Positions 23,760 to 31,878 are shown, counted from the stretch's first letter. The stretch is DNA of 37,919 nt from JAWWPG01 sp033850885 (GCA_033850885.1 JAWWPG010000034.1:1-37919), one strand, 5' to 3'. Numbers and translations are program-made. The notes: generated from the letters alone by a model not told the origin.

Positions 23760-25391
23760 TCAGGCCTGTAGGGCGGCCGATACGACGTCCTTCGCCTCCT
23801 CCTGGACCTGGGCCAGGTGCTCTGGTCCGCGGAACGACTCGGCGTAGATCTTGTAGACGTCCTCGGTCCCGGAGGGCCGGGCCGCGAACCAGGCCGACTC
23901 GGTGCAGACCTTCAACCCCCCGATTTGTGCCCCGTTGCCCGGTGCCGTCGTGAGTGCGGCGGTGATCGGCTCGCCGGCGACGCTGGTGGCGGTCACGTCG
24001 GACGGCGACAACTTGGCAAGCTTCGCCTTCTGGTCACGGTCGGCTGGCGCGTCGATGCGGGCGTACGCCGGGTCGCCGTGGCGCTCGACAAGGTCGCGGT
24101 AGTGCTCGCTCGGGCTTCGCCCGGTCACCGCCAGGATCTCGCTCGCCACCAGCGCGAGGGCGATCCCGTCCTTGTCCGTCGTCCACGTCGAACCGTTGCT
24201 TCGCAGGCAGGAGGCGCCGGCGGACTCCTCGCCGCCGAACCCGACGCTCCCGTCGAGCAACCCGGGCACGAACCACTTGAAACCGACGGGCACCTCGAGC
24301 AGGGTCCGGCCGAGCTCGGATGCGACCCGGTCGATCATCGACGAGCTCACCAGCGTCTTTCCGACGGCGGCGTTGGGCGGCCACCCCGCTCGATGAGCGT
24401 AGAGGTAGCCGATCGCGACCGCGAGGAAGTGGTTCGGGTTCATCAGGCCGGCGTCGGGTGTGACGATCCCGTGCCGGTCCGCATCCGCATCGTTCCCGGT
24501 CGATATGTCGAACCGGTCCTTGACGGCGATCAGCGAGGCCATCGCGTCGGGCGACGAACAGTCCATCCGGATCTTGCCGTCGGTGTCGAGCGTCATGAAG
24601 CGCCAGGTCGGGTCGACGGTCGGGTTGACCACCGTGAGGTCGAGCCGGTAGCGCTCGGCGATCGCCGCCCAGTAGTCGACGCTGGCGCCCCCGAGCGGGT
24701 CGGCGCCGATCCGGATCCCCGCTGATGCGATGGCCTGGATGTCGACGACGGCGCCGAGGTCGTCGACGTACGCCGCCATGAAGTCGTACGGCGTCAGGCC
24801 GGCCTCCGCCTGGGTTCCCCCGACCCTGCGGACGCCCGCGAGCTTCGACTCGAGAAGCTCGTTCGCCCGGGTGGCGATGACTCCGGTGGCGTCGGTGTCC
24901 GCGGGTCCCCCGTGGGGTGGGTTGTACTTGAAGCCTCCGTCGCGTGGCGGGTTGTGCGAGGGTGTGACCACGATGCCGTCCGCCGCCGGGCCGCCGCCGG
25001 TGTTGGCTGCCAGGATCGCGTGTGACACGGCGGGCGTCGGCGTGAACCGCCGGCCGGCGTCGACCCGCACGTCCACCGCGTTGGCCACCAGCACCTCGAC
25101 GGCCGTCTGCCAGGCCGGCCCGGACAGCGCGTGGGTGTCCTTGCCGAGGAACAGTGGGCCGGTGTAGCCCTGGGCGGCGCGGTACTCGCAGATCGCCTGG
25201 GTGGTGGCCGCGATATGGGCGTCGTTGAATGCGCCGTCGAGACTCGAGCCCCGGTGCCCCGAAGTGCCGAAGACCACGCGCTGGCCGGGGTCGGAAGGGT
25301 CAGGCTCTTTCTCGTAGTACGCCGCGACCACCGCGTCGACGTCGATCAGGTCTTCGGGCTGCGCCGGCTGGCCGGCGCGCGGATGTGCCAT
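23760..25391 (-). CDS. pgm: Phosphoglucomutase (alpha-D-glucose phosphate-specific)
   Basis: A 543-residue phosphoglucomutase that interconverts glucose 1-phosphate and glucose 6-phosphate. FGTSGHRGSS (41-50) is the N-terminal signature; VVTPSHNPPRDGG contains the phosphoserine Ser145; DADADRHG (301-308) holds the magnesium-binding aspartates; GGEESAGAS is the sugar-binding loop; ARPSGTEDVYKIYAES is the phosphate-binding loop near the C-terminus. The length is normal. The start MAHPRAGQPAQPEDL fits homologues known to me; an in-frame ATG pair at 25400-25403 has GGGGTG upstream and would add four residues. With the UDP-glucose pyrophosphorylase at 31879 it supplies UDP-glucose. Confidence 0.96.
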   Translation of the reverse strand: MAHPRAGQPAQPEDLIDVDAVVAAYYEKEPDPSDPGQRVVFGTSGHRGSSLDGAFNDAHIAATTQAICEYRAAQGYTGPLFLGKDTHALSGPAWQTAVEVLVANAVDVRVDAGRRFTPTPAVSHAILAANTGGGPAADGIVVTPSHNPPRDGGFKYNPPHGGPADTDATGVIATRANELLESKLAGVRRVGGTQAEAGLTPYDFMAAYVDDLGAVVDIQAIASAGIRIGADPLGGASVDYWAAIAERYRLDLTVVNPTVDPTWRFMTLDTDGKIRMDCSSPDAMASLIAVKDRFDISTGNDADADRHGIVTPDAGLMNPNHFLAVAIGYLYAHRAGWPPNAAVGKTLVSSSMIDRVASELGRTLLEVPVGFKWFVPGLLDGSVGFGGEESAGASCLRSNGSTWTTDKDGIALALVASEILAVTGRSPSEHYRDLVERHGDPAYARIDAPADRDQKAKLAKLSPSDVTATSVAGEPITAALTTAPGNGAQIGGLKVCTESAWFAARPSGTEDVYKIYAESFRGPEHLAQVQEEAKDVVSAALQA

Positions 25392-25460
25392 GAGTGGCAT
25401 CATCTCGGAACACCCCGTGCCTGTCGACTCGGGCCGAAGTACTCGGGTCCGTCGACGTCC

Positions 25461-25497
25461 TTACATGTCGCAGCCGTTCTGTTATCGTCTTGTAACA
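25461..25497 (+). promoter_or_regulatory. Promoter with overlapping inverted repeat TGTTA-N8-TAACA
   Basis: A plausible promoter is TTACAT (25461-25466), 16 bp, TATCGT (25483-25488). The inverted repeat TGTTA (25480-25484) N8 TAACA (25493-25497) covers the -10 box and the likely start of transcription, a classic repressor position. The epimerase-like gene begins at 25514 with AAGGGGTG as ribosome-binding site. Confidence 0.42.
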
Positions 25498-25513
25498 CCA
25501 GAAGGGGTGCTGC

Positions 25514-26416
25514 GTGAAGGTCTTCGTCACGGGAGCCACGGGGGTGTTGGGGAGCTCCGCGCTGCGCGCTCTGCTCGCCGACGGTCACCACGTCGCCGGG
25601 CTGGCGCATGGGGCCGACAGGACGAGTGTCCTCGAGGCCGCTGGTGTCACTCCGTTCGTGGTGGATCTTTTCGACGGCGCGGCCCTGACCGAGGCGATGC
25701 GGGGCTTCGACGCGGTGTGCAACCTGGTCACGCACATTCCGGTGGGCCTGGCCGGCATGCGGCTTGGTTCGTGGCGGGCGAACGACCGGTTGCGGACGGA
25801 GGGCTCCCGGCTGGTCGAGGTCGCGGCCGAGTCGGCCGGAGTGCGCAGGATCGTGCAGGAGTCCACCTCGTTCCTGTACGCCGACGGTGGCGACACGTGG
25901 ATCACGGAGACCAGCCCGCTCACCGTGACCCGTGCCCTCGAGCCGGCCGCGGTGGCCGAGGCGAACGCCATGAGGTTCACGTCGTCGACACGGGAGGCCG
26001 TCGTGCTGCGCTTCGGGAACATGCTCGGCGACGACGCGATGACGAAGTGGCTGCTGGACCGCGCGCGCTCCGGCCGGCCCATCGGGTTCGGAGACCCCGA
26101 CAACTGGGCCCACCTGGTGCACCCCGAGGACGCGGGCGCTGCGGTCGCCGCTGCCCTGCACGCACCGGCGGGCGTGTACAACGTGGGAGCCGACCCGATC
26201 CAGCGCCGCGAGATGCTGTCCGTGATCGGCGAGATCGTGGACAGGCCGCAGGTGGGGTTCATCCCGCGCATCGTGCTCCGGATGGCCGGCGAGCGCCTGG
26301 AGCCGCAGACCCGCTCGCACCGGATCTCGTCGGTCAAACTCCATGAGGTGACGGGCTGGAAGCCGTCGCACCCGGTGTTCGACGTGCAATGGGTGAAGAC
26401 CGCGTCGACGCGGTGA
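25514..26416 (+). CDS. NAD-dependent epimerase/dehydratase family protein
   Basis: A 300-residue atypical short-chain dehydrogenase. KVFVTGATGVLGSSALRALL gives the GxxGxxG dinucleotide-binding loop at the very N-terminus; VVDLFDG and FDAVCNLVTHIP are the next Rossmann blocks. The usual catalytic Ser and Tyr are not in a clean YxxxK motif: the region reads VQESTSFLYADGGDTWITE and the following helix has no Tyr-x-x-x-Lys, so it may be a non-catalytic or divergent member. The GTG has AAGGGGTG five bases upstream. It is divergent from pgm. Substrate unknown. Confidence 0.87.
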   Translation: MKVFVTGATGVLGSSALRALLADGHHVAGLAHGADRTSVLEAAGVTPFVVDLFDGAALTEAMRGFDAVCNLVTHIPVGLAGMRLGSWRANDRLRTEGSRLVEVAAESAGVRRIVQESTSFLYADGGDTWITETSPLTVTRALEPAAVAEANAMRFTSSTREAVVLRFGNMLGDDAMTKWLLDRARSGRPIGFGDPDNWAHLVHPEDAGAAVAAALHAPAGVYNVGADPIQRREMLSVIGEIVDRPQVGFIPRIVLRMAGERLEPQTRSHRISSVKLHEVTGWKPSHPVFDVQWVKTASTR

Positions 26417-26465
26417 TCGCAATGCGGTGCCGGTTCGCGTGTGCGCGCTTGTCGAACGGGCCCTC

Positions 26466-26654
26466 GTGACGACGCGGTCCGCCGAGGACAGTGCCGACGG
26501 GGTGCGTCGAGCCGCTGCTGAGCGCCGGCGGCTGGCCGAGGTGTTCGGCGACGTGCTTCCCGAGTCGTCTGGCGACGATGTCGAGGACGAGGAACCGTCC
26601 GCAGCACATGACGACGACTTGCTTCGCGACGTGCCGCCCCACCACGGCGGCTAG
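26466..26654 (+). CDS. Small conserved actinobacterial protein ending in PPHHGG
   Basis: A frame of about 62 residues shows strong G/C third-position bias and a protein-like make-up: a basic helix RRAAAERRRLAEVFGDVLP, an acidic stretch SSGDDVEDEEP, and a tail DDDLLRDVPPHHGG. From memory, small actinobacterial proteins with LAEVFGDVLP and a terminal PPHHG recur in genomes of this group; their role is unknown. The start is uncertain: GTG at 26466 gives the helix a short leader, and GTG at 26427 would add 13 residues. No clear ribosome-binding site. It lies between the epimerase-like gene and the convergent mscL. Confidence 0.55.
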   Translation: MTTRSAEDSADGVRRAAAERRRLAEVFGDVLPESSGDDVEDEEPSAAHDDDLLRDVPPHHGG

Positions 26655-26703
26655 CCGACCAACCCCCCCTGCGGCCGTACCGAGCGAGACCCCCGCGATG
26701 GCT

Positions 26704-26719
26704 CCCGGCGCTTACCGGG
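26704..26719 (-). terminator. Short hairpin after mscL
   Basis: CCCGG (26704-26708), a 6-nt loop and CCGGG (26715-26719), just past the mscL stop and between converging genes. Short stem and no T-run, so weakly supported. Confidence 0.25.
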
Positions 26720-26724
26720 GCAGG

Positions 26725-27090
26725 TCAAACGCGTCCAGGGCGTTCCCTGAGCAGGTCGCGGATCTCGGTGAGCAGGGCGACGTCATCGGACGGCCCGGAC
26801 TCCGCCTTGGGCATGAACCGCTCCCGCGCCTTCAGGTACGGCACCACAACGAAGTAGTACACGACCGCAGCCAGCACCAGGAAGGCGATCAGCGCAGTCA
26901 GGAAGGCGCCGACGTGCACACCGCCCGGCGTGTAGTTGGAGAAGTCCGGCGAACTCCCCAGCTTGCCGACGATGTCCAGGATGATCTGGACGAAGGCGGT
27001 GACGACGGCCGCGAACGCGGTGGCCATGATGAATGCCACCGCAAGCTCGACGAGGTTGCCCCGCAGGATGAAATCCCTGAAGCCCTTCAT
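26725..27090 (-). CDS. mscL: Large-conductance mechanosensitive channel
   Basis: A 121-residue MscL, which opens under membrane tension to release solutes during hypo-osmotic shock. The N-terminal amphipathic helix and first transmembrane segment are FRDFILRGNLVELAVAFIMA and onward to about residue 40; the family signature FRGNVVDLAV is seen as ILRGNLVELAV. A periplasmic loop (SSPDFSNYTPGGVHV) leads to the second segment ALIAFLVLAAVVYYFVVVP. The C-terminal helix ends in LLTEIRDLL, the typical pentameric bundle. TATTCT lies four bases before the ATG and there is no good ribosome-binding site, so the transcript may be leaderless or nearly so. Confidence 0.96.
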   Translation of the reverse strand: MKGFRDFILRGNLVELAVAFIMATAFAAVVTAFVQIILDIVGKLGSSPDFSNYTPGGVHVGAFLTALIAFLVLAAVVYYFVVVPYLKARERFMPKAESGPSDDVALLTEIRDLLRERPGRV

Positions 27091-27244
27091 CTGAAGAATA
27101 TCCGTTCTGTCATGGCGCAGGTGAGCCCACGGCCGTGGAACCGCCGGAGGTCGTCCGGCTCGACCGTCGCACGCTAGCAGAACGGCCCTGTCCGCAGCCG
27201 GGTCTCGCGCGGCAACCGCTGCACCGCGACACTGGTCCGGGAGG

Positions 27245-27865
27245 TCAGCGCAGGAGAGTCACGGAAAGCGGGCCGACGGCGCTCGCCCCGGCCAGCGTTG
27301 CTGCCTGGTACGGCGTCACGGCCAGCACAACGAGACCCCCTTGCTGCGCGTCGTTGTCGACCCGAGGCAGGGCCACCACCGGCGCGTGAGCGACCACGAG
27401 GTCGGCGGTCGAGGCATCGCTGCGGGCGGCGTACACGTCGATCCGGTCGCCGACCCGCAGCAGGCTGACGACTCCTGAGTCGGCTATCCGGACCGGAGCC
27501 GCCACGGCGCCTCGCGGGTAGCCCGCGATCAGCGGGCGCCCGAGAAGGCGCCGGTCGGTCACCACCTCACCGGCGCGCATCGGCCCTGCGAGCGACCGCC
27601 CGAGGATGCGATCGACGGACGCCGTGGACCCTGCCGGCACCAGGGCCGGCGGTATCTGGGCAACGGTGACGTCGCTGTCGACCAGTGCCGTTCCGCTCGC
27701 CAGGTCGCGGGCCGCCACGACGACGGGCTGCCGGGCCGGAGAGCCCGGAGCGACCGTCTGGACGATGGTGAGGACGGCGACGGCGGCCAACAGGGCGCCG
27801 AGCAGCCGGCGGTACCTGGTGAGGAGACGCCGGACCTGGGATGAGACGGCGCGCAGGTCGGACAT
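27245..27865 (-). CDS. SAF-domain protein (CpaB/RcpC-like)
   Basis: A 206-residue membrane-anchored protein. A basic N-terminus (QVRRLLTRYRRLLG) precedes one hydrophobic segment at about 22-38. The SAF domain follows: VVVAARDLASGTALVDSDVTVAQIP, ILGRSLAGPMRAGEVVTDRRL. A C-terminal part (GDRIDVYAARSDAS, VVLAVTPYQAATLAG) matches the CpaB/RcpC pilus-assembly pattern. No tad/flp pilus genes are near, so a pilus role is not supported by context. TAGCCT lies six bases before the ATG, consistent with a leaderless transcript. Confidence 0.82.
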   Translation of the reverse strand: MSDLRAVSSQVRRLLTRYRRLLGALLAAVAVLTIVQTVAPGSPARQPVVVAARDLASGTALVDSDVTVAQIPPALVPAGSTASVDRILGRSLAGPMRAGEVVTDRRLLGRPLIAGYPRGAVAAPVRIADSGVVSLLRVGDRIDVYAARSDASTADLVVAHAPVVALPRVDNDAQQGGLVVLAVTPYQAATLAGASAVGPLSVTLLR

Positions 27866-27944
27866 GGGCCAAGGCTAGGGACTTCGACCGCGCCGCCGCG
27901 GAGTTCGTCCACAGGCTCCAGACTTCGGACCCGCCGGTGGACTC

Positions 27945-28370
27945 TCAGCGAGCGGATGCCGGAGCGGGCTTCGACCCTGAGTCCTTGGACGACCCGTTGG
28001 ACCTAGCCGAGGAGCCGCCCGTGCCCGCCGCCCCTGATCCCGCTCGTTCAGGTGCTCCCTGCTTCTCAGAACCCTTCCCGGACGACCCCTTCTCGGACGA
28101 CCCCTTCTCGGACGACTTCTCGGCTGACTGCTTCTCGGACGACTGCTTCTCGGACGAGCTCGCAGCCCTGTCCCTGTCGCCGTTGGAAGCCGCGGCCCGG
28201 CTGTCGTTGCGGTAGAAGCCCGAGCCCTTGAACACCACACCCACGGGACTCAGCACCTTGCGTAGGCGTCCACCGCAGGCGGGGCACACCGTCAACGCCT
28301 CGTCGGTGAAGCTCTGCCGTACCTCGAGCTCCTCGGCGCAGTCGGTGCAGGCATACTCGTAGATGGGCAC
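27945..28370 (-). CDS. FmdB-family zinc-ribbon protein with low-complexity tail
   Basis: A 141-residue protein. Residues 1-55 are an FmdB/CxxC zinc ribbon: PIYEYACTDCAEELEVRQSF, then LTVCPACGGRLRKVLSPVGVVFKGSGFY; the two CxxC pairs bind zinc. The remaining 85 residues are a hydrophilic tail of Ser/Glu/Lys/Gly repeats (SSEKQ, SSEKG) and then Ser/Gly/Pro. The GTG at 28370 has AAGGAGC upstream. FmdB-type ribbons are small putative regulators of unknown mechanism. Immediately upstream are a sigma-70-like promoter and an almost perfect CIRCE element, which predict HrcA control and heat-shock induction. Confidence 0.88.
   Translation of the reverse strand: MPIYEYACTDCAEELEVRQSFTDEALTVCPACGGRLRKVLSPVGVVFKGSGFYRNDSRAAASNGDRDRAASSSEKQSSEKQSAEKSSEKGSSEKGSSGKGSEKQGAPERAGSGAAGTGGSSARSNGSSKDSGSKPAPASAR
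28075..28158. repeat. Short tandem repeats inside the FmdB-like gene
   Basis: Six units of 12 or 15 bp begin with TTCTCGGACGAC or a close variant (28075, 28090, 28105, 28117, 28132, 28147). In the coding direction they give SSEKQ/SSEKG-type pentapeptides and SEK tetrapeptides. Near-identical units suggest copy-number variation by slippage without loss of frame. Confidence 0.8.
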
Positions 28371-28416
28371 CCATGCTCCTTCGTCTCGTGCAGGTTCACC
28401 CGTCAAACGGCCGAAC

Positions 28417-28443
28417 TTAGCACTCGCTCCCTGCGACTGCTAA
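28417..28443 (-). promoter_or_regulatory. CIRCE element (HrcA operator)
   Basis: TTAGCACTC-N9-GACTGCTAA. The known CIRCE consensus is TTAGCACTC-N9-GAGTGCTAA, so 17 of 18 arm positions match with the exact 9-bp spacer. It lies 47-73 bp upstream of the FmdB-like start and about 120 bp from the divergent penicillin acylase start. HrcA bound here would block the adjacent minus-strand promoter. Confidence 0.85.
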
Positions 28444-28454
28444 TGCACTCCTCC

Positions 28455-28483
28455 ATTGTGCGTCAGGTTCCAGCCCCGCGCAA
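28455..28483 (-). promoter_or_regulatory. Sigma-70-like promoter for the FmdB-like gene
   Basis: On the minus strand TTGCGC (28483-28478) and CACAAT (28460-28455) are separated by exactly 17 bp. Transcription would start near 28448, so CIRCE begins within a few bases downstream of the start, the standard place in groE and hrcA promoters. Confidence 0.5.
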
Positions 28484-28559
28484 AAAGTTCCGTCGCTGAC
28501 GTGCGCCCCGACCGCGGCAACGCGTAGCCGGGCAGGGGCGCCGGCGCCGCAGAGGCACA

Positions 28560-31127
28560 ATGGTGGCCGTGCCCCGCCTCGCGAAGATCACCGGCTGGGT
28601 CGCTGGCGTGCTGGTGCTCGTTGTCGTGGTCGGACTCCTCACCGCGCTGTGGACCATCCACCGGTCCTTCCCGCAGACCACCGGGAGCCTCGACGTAGCC
28701 GGGCTGGAGCACCCGGTCACGGTGATGCGGGACGGCGCGGGAATCCCGCAGCTCTACGCGGACACGTCCAGCGACCTTTTCTTCGCACAGGGGTACGTGC
28801 AGGCCCAGGACCGCTTCTTCGAGATGGACTTCAGGCGGCACCTGACCTCGGGCACGCTCAGCGCGATGTTCGGCAGAAGCGCGCTCAAGACCGACATGTT
28901 CGTCCGCACGCTGGGCTGGCGGCGGGTGGCGGAGGAGGAGCTCCCGCTACTCGCACCGCAGACCCGCAGCTATCTACAGTCGTACGCCGACGGGGTCAAC
29001 GCCTACCTCGCAGCCCACGCCGGTGCCCAGCTGTCCCTGGAGTACGCGGTCCTCGGCGTCAGCGGGCTCAGCTACACGCCGGCCGCCTGGACTCCGGTTG
29101 ACTCGTTATCGTGGCTCAAGGCGATGGCCTGGAACCTCGGCTCGAACATGCAGGACGAGATCGACAGGTCGCTCGAGTCGGCTCGGCTGACGACGGCCCA
29201 GATCGCCGAGCTCTACCCGCCGTACCCCTACGCGCAGAACCGACCCATCGTGAACCAGGGTGCTGTCGTCGACGGCGTGTACGAACAGGACGCCAAGCAC
29301 GGCGCCAGCCGGCTGCCGCCTCGACCCGCCTTCCCGGCAAGGGCCTTCCGGCCGATGCTGGCCACCGCGGGACACGCGGCAGCGGGGCTCAGCGACCTTC
29401 TCGGCACGGGCGCCGGCGGTGGGATCGGCTCGAACGCGTGGGCCGTGTCCGGTGCGCACACAGCCAGCGGAATGCCGATCCTCGCCAACGACCCGCACCT
29501 GGATGCCTCCATGCCGGGCGCCTGGTACGAGATGGGCCTGCATTGCCGGACAGTCGACGCGGCGTGCCCGTTCGACGTCTCGGGGTTCACGTTCGCCGGG
29601 CTGCCCGGGGTGGTCATCGGGCACAACGCCTCCATCGCCTGGGGGTTCACCAACCTCTACCCCGATACGGAGGACCTCTACCTCGAGAAGATCAGGGGCA
29701 ACCGCTACCTCTACAACGGCAGATGGCTCGCGCTGCAGACCAGGCTGGAGACGTTCGACATCCACGGGCAGAGCCCGGTGACCATCACCGTGCGCACCAC
29801 GAGGGATGGCCCGATCGTGAGCGATGTCGACCACGACCTGGCGCGCGTGGGGCGCGATGCGCCGGTGCCGATCGGCTCGCCGGTGCGCGGGACGGCCTAT
29901 GCGGTGGCGCTGCGGTGGACGGCGTTGCAACCGGGGCGGACCGCGGACGCCTTGTTCGGTATCGACCGGGCCAGAGACTGGAACCAGTTCCGCGACGCGG
30001 CGCAACGCTTCGACTCGCCGGCCCAGAACCTCGTGTACGCCGACATCCGCGGCCACATCGGCTACCAGGCGCCGGGCCGCATCCCCATCCGTCGCACCGG
30101 CAACGGCGACTGGCCGGTGCCGGGCTGGGACCCGGCCTACGACTGGGACACGAGCTACGTGCCGTTCGACGCCCTGCCGAACGTGCTCGACCCCAAGGAC
30201 GGTTATGTGGTGACGGCCAACCAGGCGATCACGTCGCGCCGCTATCCCTACTACATCGGGGACTCTTTCGACTACGGCTACCGGGCGCAACGGATCCGCG
30301 ACCTGCTCGAGGCGACGCCGAACCTGACGGTGGCCGACATGGCGAGGATCCAGCTCGACACCTTCAGCAGCCTCGCGAAGACGCTCACACCACTCCTTGA
30401 GGCGATCCACCTGCCCTCGCGGTACTACCGGCAGGGTCAGGAGACCCTGGAGGGGTGGGACTTCCGCCAGAGCTCGAGCTCGCCGGCCGCCGCCTTCTTC
30501 AACGTGGTTTGGAAGAACCTGCTGGCTCTGACGTTCCACGACCAGCTTCCCCGCGAGGCGTGGCCGGACGGCGACAGCCGCTGGTGGGCCGTAGTGGAGA
30601 ACCTGCTTCAGCGACCCCACGACATCTTCTGGGACAACACACACACGCCGACGCGAGAGACGCGACCCGACATCCTGCGCAAGGCGCTGGAGAACGCTCG
30701 TGACGAGCTCACGCGCAACGACTCGAGCATCCCCAGCCAGTGGCGTTGGGGTGAGCTGCACCAGCTCATCCTGCGCAACCCGACGCTGGGGTCGAAGAGC
30801 TCCCCGGTCGCGTTCCTCTTCAATCGGGGCCCGTACGACGTCCCCGGGGGCCCCTCCGTGGTGGATGCGGCGAGCTTCGATGCCAGCAAGGGCTACCAGG
30901 TGACGAGCCTGCCGTCGATGCGGATGATCATCCCGCTGGGGAACCTCGACGGCGCCCGCTGGGTGGACCTGACAGGGGAGTCCGGTCACGCGTACGACCC
31001 GCACTACACCGACCAGACGACCCTGTGGCTGGAGGGCAGGACGCTGCCGTGGCCATTCAGTGCGCAGGCGGTCGACGCGGCCACCAGCGACACCCTCACG
31101 CTGCGACCGGCGGCATCCCGTCGGTAG
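28560..31127 (+). CDS. Membrane-anchored penicillin acylase family protein
   Basis: An 855-residue Ntn-hydrolase of the penicillin amidase family. One transmembrane anchor at residues 12-31 replaces a cleavable signal. The alpha region has VMRDGAGIPQLYADTSSDLFFAQGYVQAQDRFFEMDFRR, a family hallmark. Autocleavage is expected at Gly290-Ser291 in GGGIGSNAWAVSG; Ser291 becomes the N-terminal nucleophile. ILANDPHLDASMPGAWYEMGL and GFTNLYPDTEDLYLEK follow in the beta chain, and the oxyanion Asn is probably in VVTANQAITSRRYPYYIG. Members hydrolyse beta-lactam side chains, acyl-homoserine lactones or other N-acyl amides; specificity is open. The ATG at 28560 follows AGAGG. The divergent FmdB gene shares its 189-bp upstream region, including CIRCE. 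Confidence 0.93.
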   Translation: MVAVPRLAKITGWVAGVLVLVVVVGLLTALWTIHRSFPQTTGSLDVAGLEHPVTVMRDGAGIPQLYADTSSDLFFAQGYVQAQDRFFEMDFRRHLTSGTLSAMFGRSALKTDMFVRTLGWRRVAEEELPLLAPQTRSYLQSYADGVNAYLAAHAGAQLSLEYAVLGVSGLSYTPAAWTPVDSLSWLKAMAWNLGSNMQDEIDRSLESARLTTAQIAELYPPYPYAQNRPIVNQGAVVDGVYEQDAKHGASRLPPRPAFPARAFRPMLATAGHAAAGLSDLLGTGAGGGIGSNAWAVSGAHTASGMPILANDPHLDASMPGAWYEMGLHCRTVDAACPFDVSGFTFAGLPGVVIGHNASIAWGFTNLYPDTEDLYLEKIRGNRYLYNGRWLALQTRLETFDIHGQSPVTITVRTTRDGPIVSDVDHDLARVGRDAPVPIGSPVRGTAYAVALRWTALQPGRTADALFGIDRARDWNQFRDAAQRFDSPAQNLVYADIRGHIGYQAPGRIPIRRTGNGDWPVPGWDPAYDWDTSYVPFDALPNVLDPKDGYVVTANQAITSRRYPYYIGDSFDYGYRAQRIRDLLEATPNLTVADMARIQLDTFSSLAKTLTPLLEAIHLPSRYYRQGQETLEGWDFRQSSSSPAAAFFNVVWKNLLALTFHDQLPREAWPDGDSRWWAVVENLLQRPHDIFWDNTHTPTRETRPDILRKALENARDELTRNDSSIPSQWRWGELHQLILRNPTLGSKSSPVAFLFNRGPYDVPGGPSVVDAASFDASKGYQVTSLPSMRMIIPLGNLDGARWVDLTGESGHAYDPHYTDQTTLWLEGRTLPWPFSAQAVDAATSDTLTLRPAASRR

Positions 31128-31154
31128 CTCCGGGCCGCGGCGAACTCCCCTGTC

Positions 31155-31763
31155 TCACGGGGCGTCTCGACCGTCGCGCATTCTCAGTGTCCGGGTTGGT
31201 GTGACCACCACGTCGATCGGCTGGTCGTGGCTGTCGACCGGTACGGCGGCCAGCACCTCGTCGTCGTACAGCAGCGTCACCCGCAGCACTGCCCCGGGAA
31301 GCCTGGCCAGCACGCGGTCGTATGAGCCGCCGCCGCGGCCGATGCGGTTGCCGTCATGGTCGGCGGCGAGCCCCGGACAGACCACCACGTCCGCAGCCGC
31401 CACCGCCTCGACCCCTAGTTCCGTCCCCGTCGGCTCGCTGATCCCGAAGCGGGCACCGCGCAGGGCGCCACGCTGGTGCGCCGCCCAGTCCAGGTCGAAG
31501 TCCGGGCGCAGGACAGGAAGGAGAACCGTGCGCCCGAGCGCCAGCAGCCACTCGATGAACGGCCCGGTCCCCGGCTCCTCCGCCGTCGACACGTAGCAAG
31601 CCACCGTGTCGGCTCGCCCGACCTCGGGAAGCTCGACAAGTCCGCGGCACAAGGCCTCTGACGCGGCTGCACGCTCCTCGCCGGTGCGCCGGGCCCGGCT
31701 GGCGAGGAGGCGGAACCGGAGCCGGCGCTTGGCGGGCCAGGTGTCCGTCGCCTTCTCGACCAC
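31155..31763 (-). CDS. 5-formyltetrahydrofolate cyclo-ligase
   Basis: A 202-residue enzyme that uses ATP to convert 5-formyl-THF to 5,10-methenyl-THF. KRRLRFRLLASRAR is the N-terminal ATP/substrate helix; EEPGTGPFIEWLLALGRTVLLPVL is the central block; the signature VVCPGLAADHDGNRIGRGGGSYDRVLA is complete. The GTG at 31763 has TACAGT six bases upstream (complement 31770-31775), so it is probably leaderless. It is divergent from the UDP-glucose pyrophosphorylase gene, with only 115 bp between the two starts, and converges on the penicillin acylase gene 27 nt away. It may share folate metabolism with the GcvT-like enzyme. Confidence 0.94.
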   Translation of the reverse strand: MVEKATDTWPAKRRLRFRLLASRARRTGEERAAASEALCRGLVELPEVGRADTVACYVSTAEEPGTGPFIEWLLALGRTVLLPVLRPDFDLDWAAHQRGALRGARFGISEPTGTELGVEAVAAADVVVCPGLAADHDGNRIGRGGGSYDRVLARLPGAVLRVTLLYDDEVLAAVPVDSHDQPIDVVVTPTRTLRMRDGRDAP

Positions 31764-31878
31764 CCGCTCACTGTAGTGCCGGACGATGGTGCCCGACCGG
31801 CTCGACAAGATCCCACGGGCGACGCTCCCCGGCGGTCCGTTCGAGCGCGGCGGGACCTCGTCCCCTACGATTCGCGGC

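Noticed and set aside
28075..28158. Tandem repeats as a possible CRISPR or non-coding repeat array
   Set aside because: Units are 12-15 bp with no spacers and keep the reading frame of the FmdB-like protein, so they are coding repeats.
29106..31004. Very long open frame antisense to the penicillin acylase gene
   Set aside because: It mirrors a clear enzyme gene with conserved motifs. Its Arg/Val/Gly-rich product has no family resemblance and no ribosome-binding site; long antisense frames are expected in GC-rich DNA.
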